Origin: Micrococcus terreus
GTDB taxonomy: Bacteria; Actinomycetota; Actinomycetes; Actinomycetales; Micrococcaceae
Assembly (NCBI RefSeq): GCF_900116905.1
Contig: NZ_FPCG01000002.1
Coordinates: forward strand, 62,001 to 126,000
DNA: 64,000 nt
Direction of reading: 5' to 3'
Each line of letters starts with the position of its first letter. The stretch's first letter is position 1. The notes beneath the pieces are model-generated. The model ran no database searches. It saw only the letters and a program-made list of their open reading frames with translations, and was not told the DNA's origin. The translations under genes and the position numbers were made by a program. Positions 16,954 through 26,497 of the stretch are shown piece by piece.

Positions 16954-17669
16954 AGCCGAGGAGAGGTGCGGCACAGCACGTGACCGGCCGGGGAGCTGAG
17001 CCGGGTCCATGGCCCCTGAGCGTGCACGGTGGCCGAACCGCCCGGGGTGAGGAATCCCAGTCCATGGGCGGCGAAGGCGGCGGCGGCCGGCAAGATGCCC
17101 TCGTGCTCGTTCGGGCCGCCGAGCATGCGGCCCCACACCGCGGCACGCGCCTGGGCCACCATGGACGCGCCGGGGTCCGTGGGCAGGGCCGATCCGAGCT
17201 CTCGCACGCCGTCCTGAGCGATCTGCTGCAGCTCGGCGTCCTCCACCACGGCCACCGGCTGCCACCCGCTGCGGGGAGGCGTCACGGCCGTCCAGGTCAC
17301 CGACTCGGTGACGGGAGGATGGGCCAGTGCGGTCAGCCCCTCACCCTGCATCCGCGCCAGCCGCTCCAGGATGGAGGAGATCGGGTAGACCTCGTCCACG
17401 GCGGGGCTCGCCGGCTCGGTCAGCCGCAGCGTCCGCAGCCCCAGTGCCACCGGCACCCGGTCGCCGAGCCCCCGAGGCTGCAGGACCGAGACCCAGGCGG
17501 CCAGAACCGAGCCAGCGCTCTGCAGGCGCACCCCGGTGTCGGACATCGCCTTGGCCCGGGTCAGGAAGCGTTCCAGGTCCCGCACGGCATCCAGGTCTTC
17601 CAGGACCAGCGGTTCGGGCGTGGAGGAGGCACGGGGACGGGACACAGACGCGGCAGACATGCCGTCCAT
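16950..17669 (-). CDS. Uncharacterised protein translationally coupled to APH-like gene
   Basis: 239 residues, not recognised. The sequence is soluble, with few Lys, beginning MDGMSAASVSRPRAS and a predicted helical N-terminal half (EDLDAVRDLERFLTRAKAM). It has no signal peptide or clear membrane segment. A C-terminal pair of segments (GGPNEHEGILPAAAAFAAHG and TPGGSATVHAQGPW) suggests a compact folded domain. The stop overlaps the GTG of the APH-like gene, so both are probably translated together. It is divergent from tesB. An alternative start is the ATG at 17660. Confidence 0.7.
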   Translation of the reverse strand: MDGMSAASVSRPRASSTPEPLVLEDLDAVRDLERFLTRAKAMSDTGVRLQSAGSVLAAWVSVLQPRGLGDRVPVALGLRTLRLTEPASPAVDEVYPISSILERLARMQGEGLTALAHPPVTESVTWTAVTPPRSGWQPVAVVEDAELQQIAQDGVRELGSALPTDPGASMVAQARAAVWGRMLGGPNEHEGILPAAAAFAAHGLGFLTPGGSATVHAQGPWTRLSSPAGHVLCRTSPRL

Positions 17670-17770
17670 TGTCCCATCCCGGCCCCCCGCGCCCGGTCTA
17701 GGATGGCGGGCAGGCCCTCTGGGCCCGCAGACTCCACCGGCGCTGGCCGCGCCACGGCGAAGGGACCCCC

Positions 17771-18778
17771 ATGACCGGTGACCAGGGACGACGTCGGCTC
17801 ACGCGGCGAGGTGCGCAGCGGCCGGTCCCAGCGCCCGAGGATCCCACCGATCTGCTGCGTCAGGTGCTGACTCTCGAGGACGCCGGAGCCGATCCCCGCA
17901 CGGGAGACCTGACCTTCACCGGGCAGACACCTCGGCAGGCCCACGGCCGGGTCTTCGGCGGCCAGGTGATGGCCCAGTCGCTGATCGCCGCGTTCCGGAC
18001 CGTGGATCCTGGGCGCGCAGCCCACTCCATGCACTGCTACTTCATCCGTCCTGGTGATGCCCAGAAGCCGATCGCCTTCACCGTGGAGAACCTTCGGGAT
18101 GGACGGTCCTTCTCGGTGCGGCGGGTCCACGCCAGCCAGGACGGCAAGGCGCTGATGTCCCTGACCTGCTCGTTCCAAGAGCCCTCCGGGGGGCTGGAGC
18201 ATCAGGCGCCCATGCCCCAGGGTGTGCCGGATCCTGAGTCCCTGCCCTCCACAGCGGACCGGCTGGGACATCTGAACCATCCGATCGCTCACGAGTGGTC
18301 GTGGGCCCGGCCCTTCGACATCCGGCATGTGGACGCACCGGTGTACCTCCACCCGGCTCAGGAGAAGGTGGCCACCAACCTGGTGTGGATGAAGACCTTT
18401 ACCCCGGTGGAGGGGGACGCGAACGTCCAACGGGCCGCCCTGGCCTATGCCTCGGACTACACCCTGCTGGAACCGGTGCTGCGCCGCCATGGACTGGCCT
18501 GGGTCCGCCCCGGTATGAGCGTGGCCTCCCTGGACCACGCCATGTGGTGGCACCGCCCCGCCCCGGTCGACGAATGGCTGCTGTACGTCCAGACCAGCAC
18601 CTCAGCGCAGGGATCCCGTGGACTCGGTCAGGGCCGGATCTACACGCGCAGCGGGGAGCTGGTGGCCTCGGTCGCCCAGGAGGGGATGATCCGGGTGCCC
18701 ACCGGCGTGCAGTCCTCCATGCGCAACGCCGTCCAGGACCTGGTGCTCAAGACCGCGTGGCGGCGACCCACCCGCTGA
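17771..18778 (+). CDS. tesB: Acyl-CoA thioesterase II
   Basis: Hydrolyses acyl-CoA to free fatty acid and CoA. 335 residues with the double hot-dog fold: N-terminal half with RVFGGQVMAQSLIAAFRTV (about 58-76) and HSMHCYFIRPGD (about 84-95), C-terminal half with LAYASDYTLLEPVLRRHG (about 223-240), MSVASLDHAMWWH (the Asp of the TesB catalytic network) and QGRIYTRSGELVASVAQEG. The ATG at 17771 follows AGGGACCCCC. A TAGGAT box at 17699-17704 is a plausible -10. An N-terminal arm of about 30 residues precedes the domain. Confidence 0.93.
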   Translation: MTGDQGRRRLTRRGAQRPVPAPEDPTDLLRQVLTLEDAGADPRTGDLTFTGQTPRQAHGRVFGGQVMAQSLIAAFRTVDPGRAAHSMHCYFIRPGDAQKPIAFTVENLRDGRSFSVRRVHASQDGKALMSLTCSFQEPSGGLEHQAPMPQGVPDPESLPSTADRLGHLNHPIAHEWSWARPFDIRHVDAPVYLHPAQEKVATNLVWMKTFTPVEGDANVQRAALAYASDYTLLEPVLRRHGLAWVRPGMSVASLDHAMWWHRPAPVDEWLLYVQTSTSAQGSRGLGQGRIYTRSGELVASVAQEGMIRVPTGVQSSMRNAVQDLVLKTAWRRPTR

Positions 18779-18841
18779 ATCACCCCATCGTCACCCTGCC
18801 CCCTTCCTGTGAACCGCCTCACAGGCGCGCCTGTCATGGTC

Positions 18842-18847
18842 TAGCGT
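18842..18847 (+). promoter_or_regulatory. -10 box TAGCGT of the amidohydrolase/DUF1704/ATP-grasp operon
   Basis: TAGCGT is followed by 7 nt and the ATG at 18855. If this is the -10 element, the operon message starts at or next to its first start codon. Confidence 0.5.
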
Positions 18848-18854
18848 GATCACC

Positions 18855-19733
18855 ATGGACACGCACACTGCAGATCAGCTTTCCCAGCATGGTCGAGACC
18901 GCGAGGACGGGGCCGCTCCGTTCCGCGCCGTCGGGCCCTGGGCCGACTCCAGAGCCGACGCTGCCAGCCAGGTGGTCTTCACGGCGGTGCACACCGGTCA
19001 TGACCTGCGCGACGAAGTCCGTGAGCTCATGATCCTGGACGAGGACACCCGGCTGCGCGAGGAGGATCCCTTCACCGATCGTCTGGGCGCTGGGGTCGGA
19101 TCCGGACTGGTGATGAACCGCTCTCGGTTCGAGGTGGACGTGAACCGTCCGCGGGCCACCTCCGTCTATCAGACCCCGGACGAGTGCTGGGGACTGGACG
19201 TGTGGCGGGACGGACGACTGCCGGATGACATCGCCGAACGCAGCCGCGAGGTCCACGATGCCTGGTTCGCCGAGCTCGGCCGGCGCTTGGACGTGCTGGC
19301 CGCCCGCGGTCCGTTCGTGGTCTTCGACATCCACTCCTACAACCACTACCGGGACGGACAGGACCAGCCGCCCGCACCCCAGGACGGCAACCCGGACATC
19401 AACGTCGGCACCGGCTCCCTGGATCGTGAACCCTGGATCCCGGTCGTGGATGCCTTCATGGAGGCCATGGGGTCGCCCACGGTGGCGTCCACCGGTCGTT
19501 CCCTGGACGTCCGTGAGAACGTGCGGTTCTGGGGCCAGAACCAGGCCCGGTGGATCCATCGGCGCTACCCGGACACCGCCTGCGTCCTGGCCCTGGAGTT
19601 CAAGAAGACCTGGATGGACGAATGGACCGGTCAGCCGGACCAGGAGCACATGGAGCAGCTGGCCCAGATCCTGGCCTCCACCGTGCCCGCGGTGACCGAG
19701 GCGCTGAAGCAGGTGAAGGTGCCCACGCCATGA
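18855..19733 (+). CDS. N-formylglutamate amidohydrolase-family hydrolase
   Basis: 292 residues from the ATG at 18855 (a GTG at 18846 is in frame but overlaps the -10 box). FGase-type motifs: AVHTGHDLRDE (about 47-57) with a conserved His, NRSRFEVDVNRPR (about 88-100), and FDIHSYNHYRDG (about 159-170) with a probable zinc-binding Asp-x-His. The family hydrolyses N-formylglutamate or related N-acyl amino acids, but with no hut genes nearby a histidine role is unlikely. The stop overlaps the next ATG (ATGA). It is the first gene of a three-gene operon and may process a metabolite or peptide linked to the ATP-grasp ligase. Confidence 0.88.
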   Translation: MDTHTADQLSQHGRDREDGAAPFRAVGPWADSRADAASQVVFTAVHTGHDLRDEVRELMILDEDTRLREEDPFTDRLGAGVGSGLVMNRSRFEVDVNRPRATSVYQTPDECWGLDVWRDGRLPDDIAERSREVHDAWFAELGRRLDVLAARGPFVVFDIHSYNHYRDGQDQPPAPQDGNPDINVGTGSLDREPWIPVVDAFMEAMGSPTVASTGRSLDVRENVRFWGQNQARWIHRRYPDTACVLALEFKKTWMDEWTGQPDQEHMEQLAQILASTVPAVTEALKQVKVPTP

Positions 19734-20935
19734 CCGCGAAGACACCGCGAACCACACCAGATGAACCTGCCCCGTCCACCAGCGGGGGCATCTCCCTGCG
19801 TGACCGTGCCATCGACCATGAGCTGGCCCTGGTCTCCCAGAGCTTCCGCTTCCTGCTGGACGTCACCCCGGTGAACGTCGAGCCTGCCCGGGAGGAGTTC
19901 CTCTCCAGCGGTCGACTCCCCGAGTTCGTCTACCGAGACCTCGAGGACGACCCCGATGTGCTGCGCCGGGTCCTCAAGGACATCCCCATCCAGGAGGTCG
20001 ACGACGCCGTCCTGGGCACCCTGCTGCGCAACAAGCACCGTGAACTCTCCCTGCAGATCGATCTGCTCGAGTCCCGGGACACCGAGGCCTTCATGCCGCT
20101 GAGCATCGAGCTCTACGGCGCCATCACCCCCTCCCTGCGCCATACCGCCGAACAGATCCTCGAGTCCGTCACGGTGCCCAAGTCCACCAAGGACAGCAGC
20201 TACCGGGCCGAGGAGTTCCTGAAGCTGGCCTTCGAGGAGATCGGTCACTACCGCGAACAGGACCCGGACATCGAGATGCACGCCGAGATCCGTGAAGACG
20301 TCTCCGGCGTGATGGTCTCCGGCGAGTCCCTGCTGATGGGACCGTCCTCCAAGGTGCAGAAGGTGCGTGCCGCTGCGCTGCTGCACCATGAGGTCGGCAC
20401 ACACCTGGTCACCCATGTCAACGGTTCGGCCCAGCCGGTGAAGATCATGGGCAGCGGCCTGGCCGGCTATGACGAGACCCAGGAGGGACTGGCGGTGCTG
20501 GCCGAGGTCGCCTGTGGGGGGCTGACCGCCTTCCGGCTGCGTCAGCTTGCCGCCCGCGTGCTCACCGTGCATCGCATGGTCTCCGGAGCGAACTTCGCCG
20601 AGGCCCACCAGGCGCTGCTGGAGGACGGCATCCCCGCCTCCTCGGCCTTCACCACCACCATGCGTGCCTTCCGCTCCGGTGGCATGACCAAGGACGCCAT
20701 CTATCTGCGCGGCATGCTCGAGCTGCTCGAGCACCTCAAGGACGGAGGTTCCCTGGACCTGCTGCTGCTGGGCAAGTTCGCCCTGGAGGACCTGCCGCTG
20801 GTCACCGACCTGCAGGAGCGCGGCGTCCTGGAGCCGCCCCGGCTCACCCCGCGGTGGTTGGAGGACGAGGATTCCGCGGCCCGTCTCGGACGCGCCGCCG
20901 CCCTGGGCGATCCGGCGCTGCTGGTCGCCTCCTGA
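19730..20935 (+). CDS. DUF1704 / QEGLA-motif (MATCAP-type) metallopeptidase homologue
   Basis: 401 residues from the ATG at 19730, overlapping the previous stop. This family is labelled flavohaemoglobin-expression-modulating QEGLA protein (TIGR02421/DUF1704). It shows the metal motif HEVGTH (His220, Glu221, His225, H-E-x-x-x-H) and QEGLA at 251-255 (Glu252, likely third ligand), which match the active site of eukaryotic MATCAP tubulin carboxypeptidases. A cytoplasmic carboxypeptidase acting on C-terminal Glu/Tyr-type bonds is therefore plausible, but the bacterial substrate is unknown to me. It is placed between an amidohydrolase and an ATP-grasp ligase, so peptide-bond cleavage and formation are encoded side by side. 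Confidence 0.9.
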   Translation: MTAKTPRTTPDEPAPSTSGGISLRDRAIDHELALVSQSFRFLLDVTPVNVEPAREEFLSSGRLPEFVYRDLEDDPDVLRRVLKDIPIQEVDDAVLGTLLRNKHRELSLQIDLLESRDTEAFMPLSIELYGAITPSLRHTAEQILESVTVPKSTKDSSYRAEEFLKLAFEEIGHYREQDPDIEMHAEIREDVSGVMVSGESLLMGPSSKVQKVRAAALLHHEVGTHLVTHVNGSAQPVKIMGSGLAGYDETQEGLAVLAEVACGGLTAFRLRQLAARVLTVHRMVSGANFAEAHQALLEDGIPASSAFTTTMRAFRSGGMTKDAIYLRGMLELLEHLKDGGSLDLLLLGKFALEDLPLVTDLQERGVLEPPRLTPRWLEDEDSAARLGRAAALGDPALLVAS

Positions 20936-20989
20936 CCTCACGCACCACCTCATCCAGACCTTCCACACCCCGTCCCCGAAGGAGACCCC

Positions 20990-22033
20990 ATGAAGATCGG
21001 ATTCGTCGTCAACGACGTCGCCACCGAGAAGCACACCTACACCACCACCCGGCTGGCCATGGCCGCCAGCCAGGCTGGCCACGAAGTCTGGCTCACCGGC
21101 ACCGGTGACTTTGCCTACGAACCCGACGGCACCCTGTCCGTCCGGGCGGCCGGCGCCGGTGACAAGAACTACCGTTCCCTGGAGCGGTACCTCGAGGACG
21201 TGCAGAAGCCGGAGTCCAGCAAACAGGTCTCGGTGCATGACTTCGACGTGGTGATGCTGCGCAACGACCCGGCCGATGACGCCTCCGACCGCCCGTGGGC
21301 ACCCACCGCCGGAGTGGCCTTCGGACAGCTGATCGCCTCCACGGGCGTCCTGGTCGTCAACGACCCGCACACGCTGGCCAACGCCCTCTCCAAGGCCTAC
21401 TTCCAGCACTTCCCCGAGGCTGTTCGCCCCAAGACACTCATCTCCCGTGATGAGGCCATGATCTCGGATTTCGTGGACGAGATGGGCGGCAAGGCCGTGC
21501 TCAAGCCCCTGCAGGGCTCAGGCGGCTCCGGGGTGTTCCTGGTGGACCGCAAGGAGTCCCCCAACCTGAACCAGATCGTCGAGGCGATCGCCCGTGACGG
21601 CTACGTGGTGGCCCAGGAATATCTGCCGGAGGCCAAGAACGGCGATGTCCGCATGTTCCTGATGAACGGACGGCCACTGCAGGTGGACGGCGAGTACGCA
21701 GCCTTCCGCCGCCGCAACGCCGAGGGGGATGTCCGCTCGAACATGTCCGCCGGCGGCAAGGCCGAGAAGGCCAAGGTCACCGACGAGATGCTGCACATGG
21801 TCGAGCTGGTCCGGCCCAAACTGGTCGCCGACGGCATGTTCCTGGTCGGCCTGGACATCGTGGGCGACAAGCTCATGGAGGTCAACGTCTTCTCCCCCGG
21901 CGGCCTGGGCTCCTGCCAGGAACTGTACGGGGTGGACTTCGCTCCGGCCATCATCGCCGACCTCGAGCGCAAGGTCGATGTCCGCCAGCACTACTCGGCC
22001 CGCCTGAGCAACACGGACCTGGTGACCATCTGA
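20990..22033 (+). CDS. Glutathione-synthetase-like ATP-grasp ligase
   Basis: 347 residues. An N-terminal GshB-like pre-ATP-grasp domain (MKIGFVVNDVATEKHTYTTT, about 1-135) precedes the ATP-grasp domain, with the nucleotide loop KPLQGSGGSGVFLV (about 166-179), the adenine-binding VAQEYLP (about 205-211), and metal ligands in GLDIVGDKLMEVNVFSP (about 285-301, Asp and Glu-x-Asn). ATP-grasp enzymes join a carboxylate to an amine through an acyl phosphate. As mycothiol, not glutathione, is the usual thiol in this phylum, a role other than glutathione synthesis is likely. The ATG at 20990 has AAGGAGA upstream. It ends the operon 54 bp after DUF1704, and a strong terminator follows. Confidence 0.9.
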   Translation: MKIGFVVNDVATEKHTYTTTRLAMAASQAGHEVWLTGTGDFAYEPDGTLSVRAAGAGDKNYRSLERYLEDVQKPESSKQVSVHDFDVVMLRNDPADDASDRPWAPTAGVAFGQLIASTGVLVVNDPHTLANALSKAYFQHFPEAVRPKTLISRDEAMISDFVDEMGGKAVLKPLQGSGGSGVFLVDRKESPNLNQIVEAIARDGYVVAQEYLPEAKNGDVRMFLMNGRPLQVDGEYAAFRRRNAEGDVRSNMSAGGKAEKAKVTDEMLHMVELVRPKLVADGMFLVGLDIVGDKLMEVNVFSPGGLGSCQELYGVDFAPAIIADLERKVDVRQHYSARLSNTDLVTI

Positions 22034-22057
22034 GGTCTGCGCCAAGCCAGCACGACG

Positions 22058-22094
22058 ACGCCCCCGCACCTTCCCTGTGAAGGTGCGGGGGCGT
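22058..22094 (+). terminator. Hairpin terminator after the ATP-grasp gene (bidirectional)
   Basis: Arms 22058-22072 and 22080-22094, 15 bp perfect, 7-nt loop. It lies between convergent ATP-grasp and ettA genes; a GACGACG core overlaps the left arm. Confidence 0.9.
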
Positions 22095-22128
22095 TCGCAG
22101 TCCAGGCAAGCTGGACTGACCGAGGGGA

Positions 22129-23811
<1,683 letters not shown>

Positions 23812-23818
23812 GCTCTCC

Positions 23819-23824
23819 AGGCTA
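23819..23824 (-). promoter_or_regulatory. -10 box TAGCCT of ettA
   Basis: On the minus strand TAGCCT, then GGAGAGC, then ATG at 23811. The seven-base spacing suits a leaderless start, though GGAGAG could also act as a ribosome site. Confidence 0.45.
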
Positions 23825-23925
23825 GACCCTGCCCGCTTGATTCCTCGCATCGAGGAACGTGGCTGCCGCCACCAGCCCGAGGTGGCTGCCGGGGCGCGGT
23901 GAGACCGGCCCCGGCCGCCAGCGGG

Positions 23926-24519
23926 TCAGTACGCCCCGACCGGTGCCGGGTGCGCGGTCAAGGGGGCTCCCCAGTCATCGACGCCCGCCGTGGAGGGGCC
24001 AGGGTCCGTGAACCCCGTGGACTCCCCTGCGCCATCGGTGATCTCTCCGGTCTCGGTGTCCACCTGGGACGGGGCAGCCGCAGCGGGGGACTGTTCCGAT
24101 GCCTCGTCCGCGTCGTCCTCCTGGTCCTGCTGGTCCTCTGCATCGGAGGATGCCGAGGTCTTGGGGTTGACGCGGTGGAACAGGGACGTGCCCCAGACCA
24201 GGTCATGGCCGACGGTGTCCGCCTCGATCTCGATGGCCGTGCCCGACTTCTCCTCCGTCTGCCAGTCGCGGATGCGCAGCCGACCGGTGACGATGACCGG
24301 CTGCCCCTTGTGAAGACACATGCCCGCGTTCTCGGCCAGCGCCCGGAACATGTTGACGGTGTACCAGTTGGTGGTTCCGTCCACCCACCCCTGGGACTGC
24401 TTGTCGAAGCGACGCTCGGTGGAGGCCAGCCGGAAACTGGACATCCTCTGCCCGGACTTCATGGTCCGATTGTTCGGGTCGGTGGCGACGAAGCCGCGCA
24501 CGGTGATCAGATCGCTCAT
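23926..24519 (-). CDS. ssb: Single-stranded DNA-binding protein family paralogue
   Basis: 197 residues from the ATG at 24519, with AGGAAGG upstream. OB-fold at 1 to about 110: MSDLITVRGFVATDP, MSSFRLASTERRFD, NWYTVNMFRALAENAGMCLH and KGQPVIVTGRLRIRDW are standard SSB strands. The C-terminal 80 residues are acidic and low complexity, ending HPAPVGAY instead of the DDDIPF-type tip that recruits partners. It is thus probably a second, non-essential SSB (as in SsbB of streptomycetes) rather than the replication SSB, which in actinobacteria lies with rpsF and rpsR. An open upstream frame to 24732 has no similarity. Confidence 0.88.
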   Translation of the reverse strand: MSDLITVRGFVATDPNNRTMKSGQRMSSFRLASTERRFDKQSQGWVDGTTNWYTVNMFRALAENAGMCLHKGQPVIVTGRLRIRDWQTEEKSGTAIEIEADTVGHDLVWGTSLFHRVNPKTSASSDAEDQQDQEDDADEASEQSPAAAAPSQVDTETGEITDGAGESTGFTDPGPSTAGVDDWGAPLTAHPAPVGAY

Positions 24520-24738
24520 GATGAGCCCTTCCTGTGGTGCCGGAGCACGCCCGGCGCTGACACCGCCGGTGGGTCCGGAGGCGGCCGGCACCCGTCCTGT
24601 CCGGCGCCGACAGGACCAGTCCAGATCCGAACCGCCGCAGGCACGAGGGGCCTGGTGCGGATTGGGGACCGCTGCCGACGTCAGGTCTGCTGTGCAGGAG
24701 GGGACCAGGTCCGCGCAGGGTCCTCCCGCCATGCCCGG

Positions 24739-24744
24739 TAGACT
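24739..24744 (+). promoter_or_regulatory. -10 box TAGACT of tRNA-Arg
   Basis: TAGACT lies 12 bp before the tRNA 5' end. No good -35 was identified. Confidence 0.4.
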
Positions 24745-24756
24745 GGCCTGCGCCTA

Positions 24757-24832
24757 GCCTCAGTAGCTCAGCGGATAGAGCAGGAGCCTTCTAATCTCTT
24801 GGTCGGGGGTTCGATTCCCTCCTGGGGCGCCA
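24757..24832 (+). tRNA. tRNA-Arg (anticodon TCT)
   Basis: Acceptor GCCTCAG/CTGGGGC with one G-T pair, D-arm AGCTCAGCGGATAGAGC, anticodon loop CTTCTAA (TCT), and T-arm GGGTTCGATTCCC. A genomic CCA follows the discriminator G (24830-24832). The anticodon stem has a C-T mismatch next to the loop. Confidence 0.93.
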
Positions 24833-24886
24833 TACCGACGGTCCACCGGGTCGTCACCAGCACCAGATGCCTCGGAGGGTGGATCC

Positions 24887-26497
24887 GTGATCGAGTCTGA
24901 GCAGCGGACCCGCCGAGACGGTGCCGTGGACCGCGGTCCACGTCTGGACGCCGCCACCTGGCTGCAGCTGGGCCTGGTGATGACCGTGGCCGCCGGCCTG
25001 TACCTGGTCCACTCCCTGTTGCGCTTCCGCAACTACGAGGCCAAGGGCTACGACCTCGGCATCTTCGATCAGGCGGTGCGCCAGTACGCGCTGTTCCGTG
25101 AGCCGATCGTGGCCGTCAAGGGTGCTGACTTCCACATCCTCGGCGATCACTTCCATCCGATCCTGGCCGGTGTGGCCCCGCTGTACTGGATCTGGGACGA
25201 CCCTCGGATGCTCAACATCGCCATGACCGCGGCGCTGGTCTCCTGCGCGATCCCCGTCTACCTCTTCGCCCGGCGCCGGTTCAGCCACGTGGCATCGCTC
25301 CTCGCCGCCGCCGGCCTGCTGCTGTGGTGGCCGTTCCAGGCCATGGTCAACTGGGACTTCCACGAGATCACGCTCGGCGTCCCGGTGATGGCCTGGGTGA
25401 TCTGGGCCCTGGACGCCCGCCGACCCTGGCTGGCCGTGGGCCTGGCCTCGATCCTGCTGCTGGTCCGCGAGGACATGGGCATCACCCTGCTCGCCCTCGC
25501 CCTGGTCCTGCTGATCAAGCGCGCCTGGCTGCCGGCTGTGGTGACAGCGGTGCTGGGCGTGGTCGGATACTACGTGGCCACCTCCGTGGTGATCCCGCAC
25601 TTCTCCCCCACCGGGGACTTCGGCTACTGGCAGTTCACGGCGCTGGGCCCGGACCTGACCAGCTCGATCCGGTTCATGCTCACCGAGCCCTTCGCCGCCG
25701 CCGCGGTGCTGTTCGACCACCCCCTGAAGGTCGCCCTGTGGCTGCTGCACTTCGTGGTGCTCTGGCTGCTGCCGGTGCTCTCTCCCTACACGCTGATCGG
25801 CCTGCCGATCCTGCTGTCCCGGCTGTTCAACGACCGGCTGAACGTGTGGAGCCCGGTCTACCAGTACGACGCGATCCTCGGGGTCATCTTCCTGCTGGCC
25901 GCCCTGGAGGCTCTGGGCCGTCTGCTGGCCTGGACCGACTCCCGCGCCGAGCGTCGGTGGGGTGCGGCCCGAGCCGAGGGGCCGTCGTCGGGCTCCTCCA
26001 GCGCTGTGCGCTGGGCCCGGTCCTCCACCGCCGTGGTCTCCCCCGCCTCCCGCGGACGCCGCCTCCCGTTGGTCTTCACGACGACGTTCCTGGCCTGCGC
26101 AGTCCTGGGCACCCTGGCCTTCCCCCAGGTCTTCCCCCTGCAGCGCACCGTGACCGGCTCGAACTGGGGACTGCCCGAGCACGCCCAGGCGTTGGATCGG
26201 GCGGTGCAGATGATCCCGGACAATGTGTGCGTGGAGGCCGCGGACAACGCGGTGCCGCACCTGGTGGACCGCACGTATGTGGGGCTGCACGGGGACATCG
26301 GGGACGATCTGGCCACGTGGATGATCATCGACACCACGGTGGAGGAGCTGGGCGGCTGGGACCCGCTCACCCCGGACCAGGCGCTGGAGCGCGGCGAGCG
26401 GCTGGGCTACCAGGTGGTCTCCGCAGACGATGACGGCGTGTGGGTCCTGCACCGGGACCAGCCGGTGGATCCCACCTGCGTGGGCTACGCCGGCTGA
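24887..26497 (+). CDS. DUF2079 polytopic membrane protein, GT-C-like
   Basis: 536 residues with about ten hydrophobic segments. The DUF2079 signature is near the start: FRNYEAKGYDLGIFDQAVRQYAL (about 45-67) and DFHILGDHFHPIL (about 83-95), with an acidic first loop (YDLGIFDQ) typical of GT-C glycosyltransferases that use polyprenyl-phosphate sugars. A Ser/Arg-rich cytoplasmic stretch (about 345-395) and a soluble C-terminal part follow. The GTG at 24887 is preceded by GGAGG. It overlaps the convergent GT87 gene by 13 bp at the 3' end and sits beside three more membrane glycosyltransferases, so a role in cell-envelope mannan is reasonable but unproven. Confidence 0.85.
   Translation: MIESEQRTRRDGAVDRGPRLDAATWLQLGLVMTVAAGLYLVHSLLRFRNYEAKGYDLGIFDQAVRQYALFREPIVAVKGADFHILGDHFHPILAGVAPLYWIWDDPRMLNIAMTAALVSCAIPVYLFARRRFSHVASLLAAAGLLLWWPFQAMVNWDFHEITLGVPVMAWVIWALDARRPWLAVGLASILLLVREDMGITLLALALVLLIKRAWLPAVVTAVLGVVGYYVATSVVIPHFSPTGDFGYWQFTALGPDLTSSIRFMLTEPFAAAAVLFDHPLKVALWLLHFVVLWLLPVLSPYTLIGLPILLSRLFNDRLNVWSPVYQYDAILGVIFLLAALEALGRLLAWTDSRAERRWGAARAEGPSSGSSSAVRWARSSTAVVSPASRGRRLPLVFTTTFLACAVLGTLAFPQVFPLQRTVTGSNWGLPEHAQALDRAVQMIPDNVCVEAADNAVPHLVDRTYVGLHGDIGDDLATWMIIDTTVEELGGWDPLTPDQALERGERLGYQVVSADDDGVWVLHRDQPVDPTCVGYAG

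Noticed and set aside
18846-18854. GTG at 18846 as start of the amidohydrolase
   Set aside because: The GTG overlaps the TAGCGT -10 box; the ATG at 18855 lies at the expected leaderless distance.
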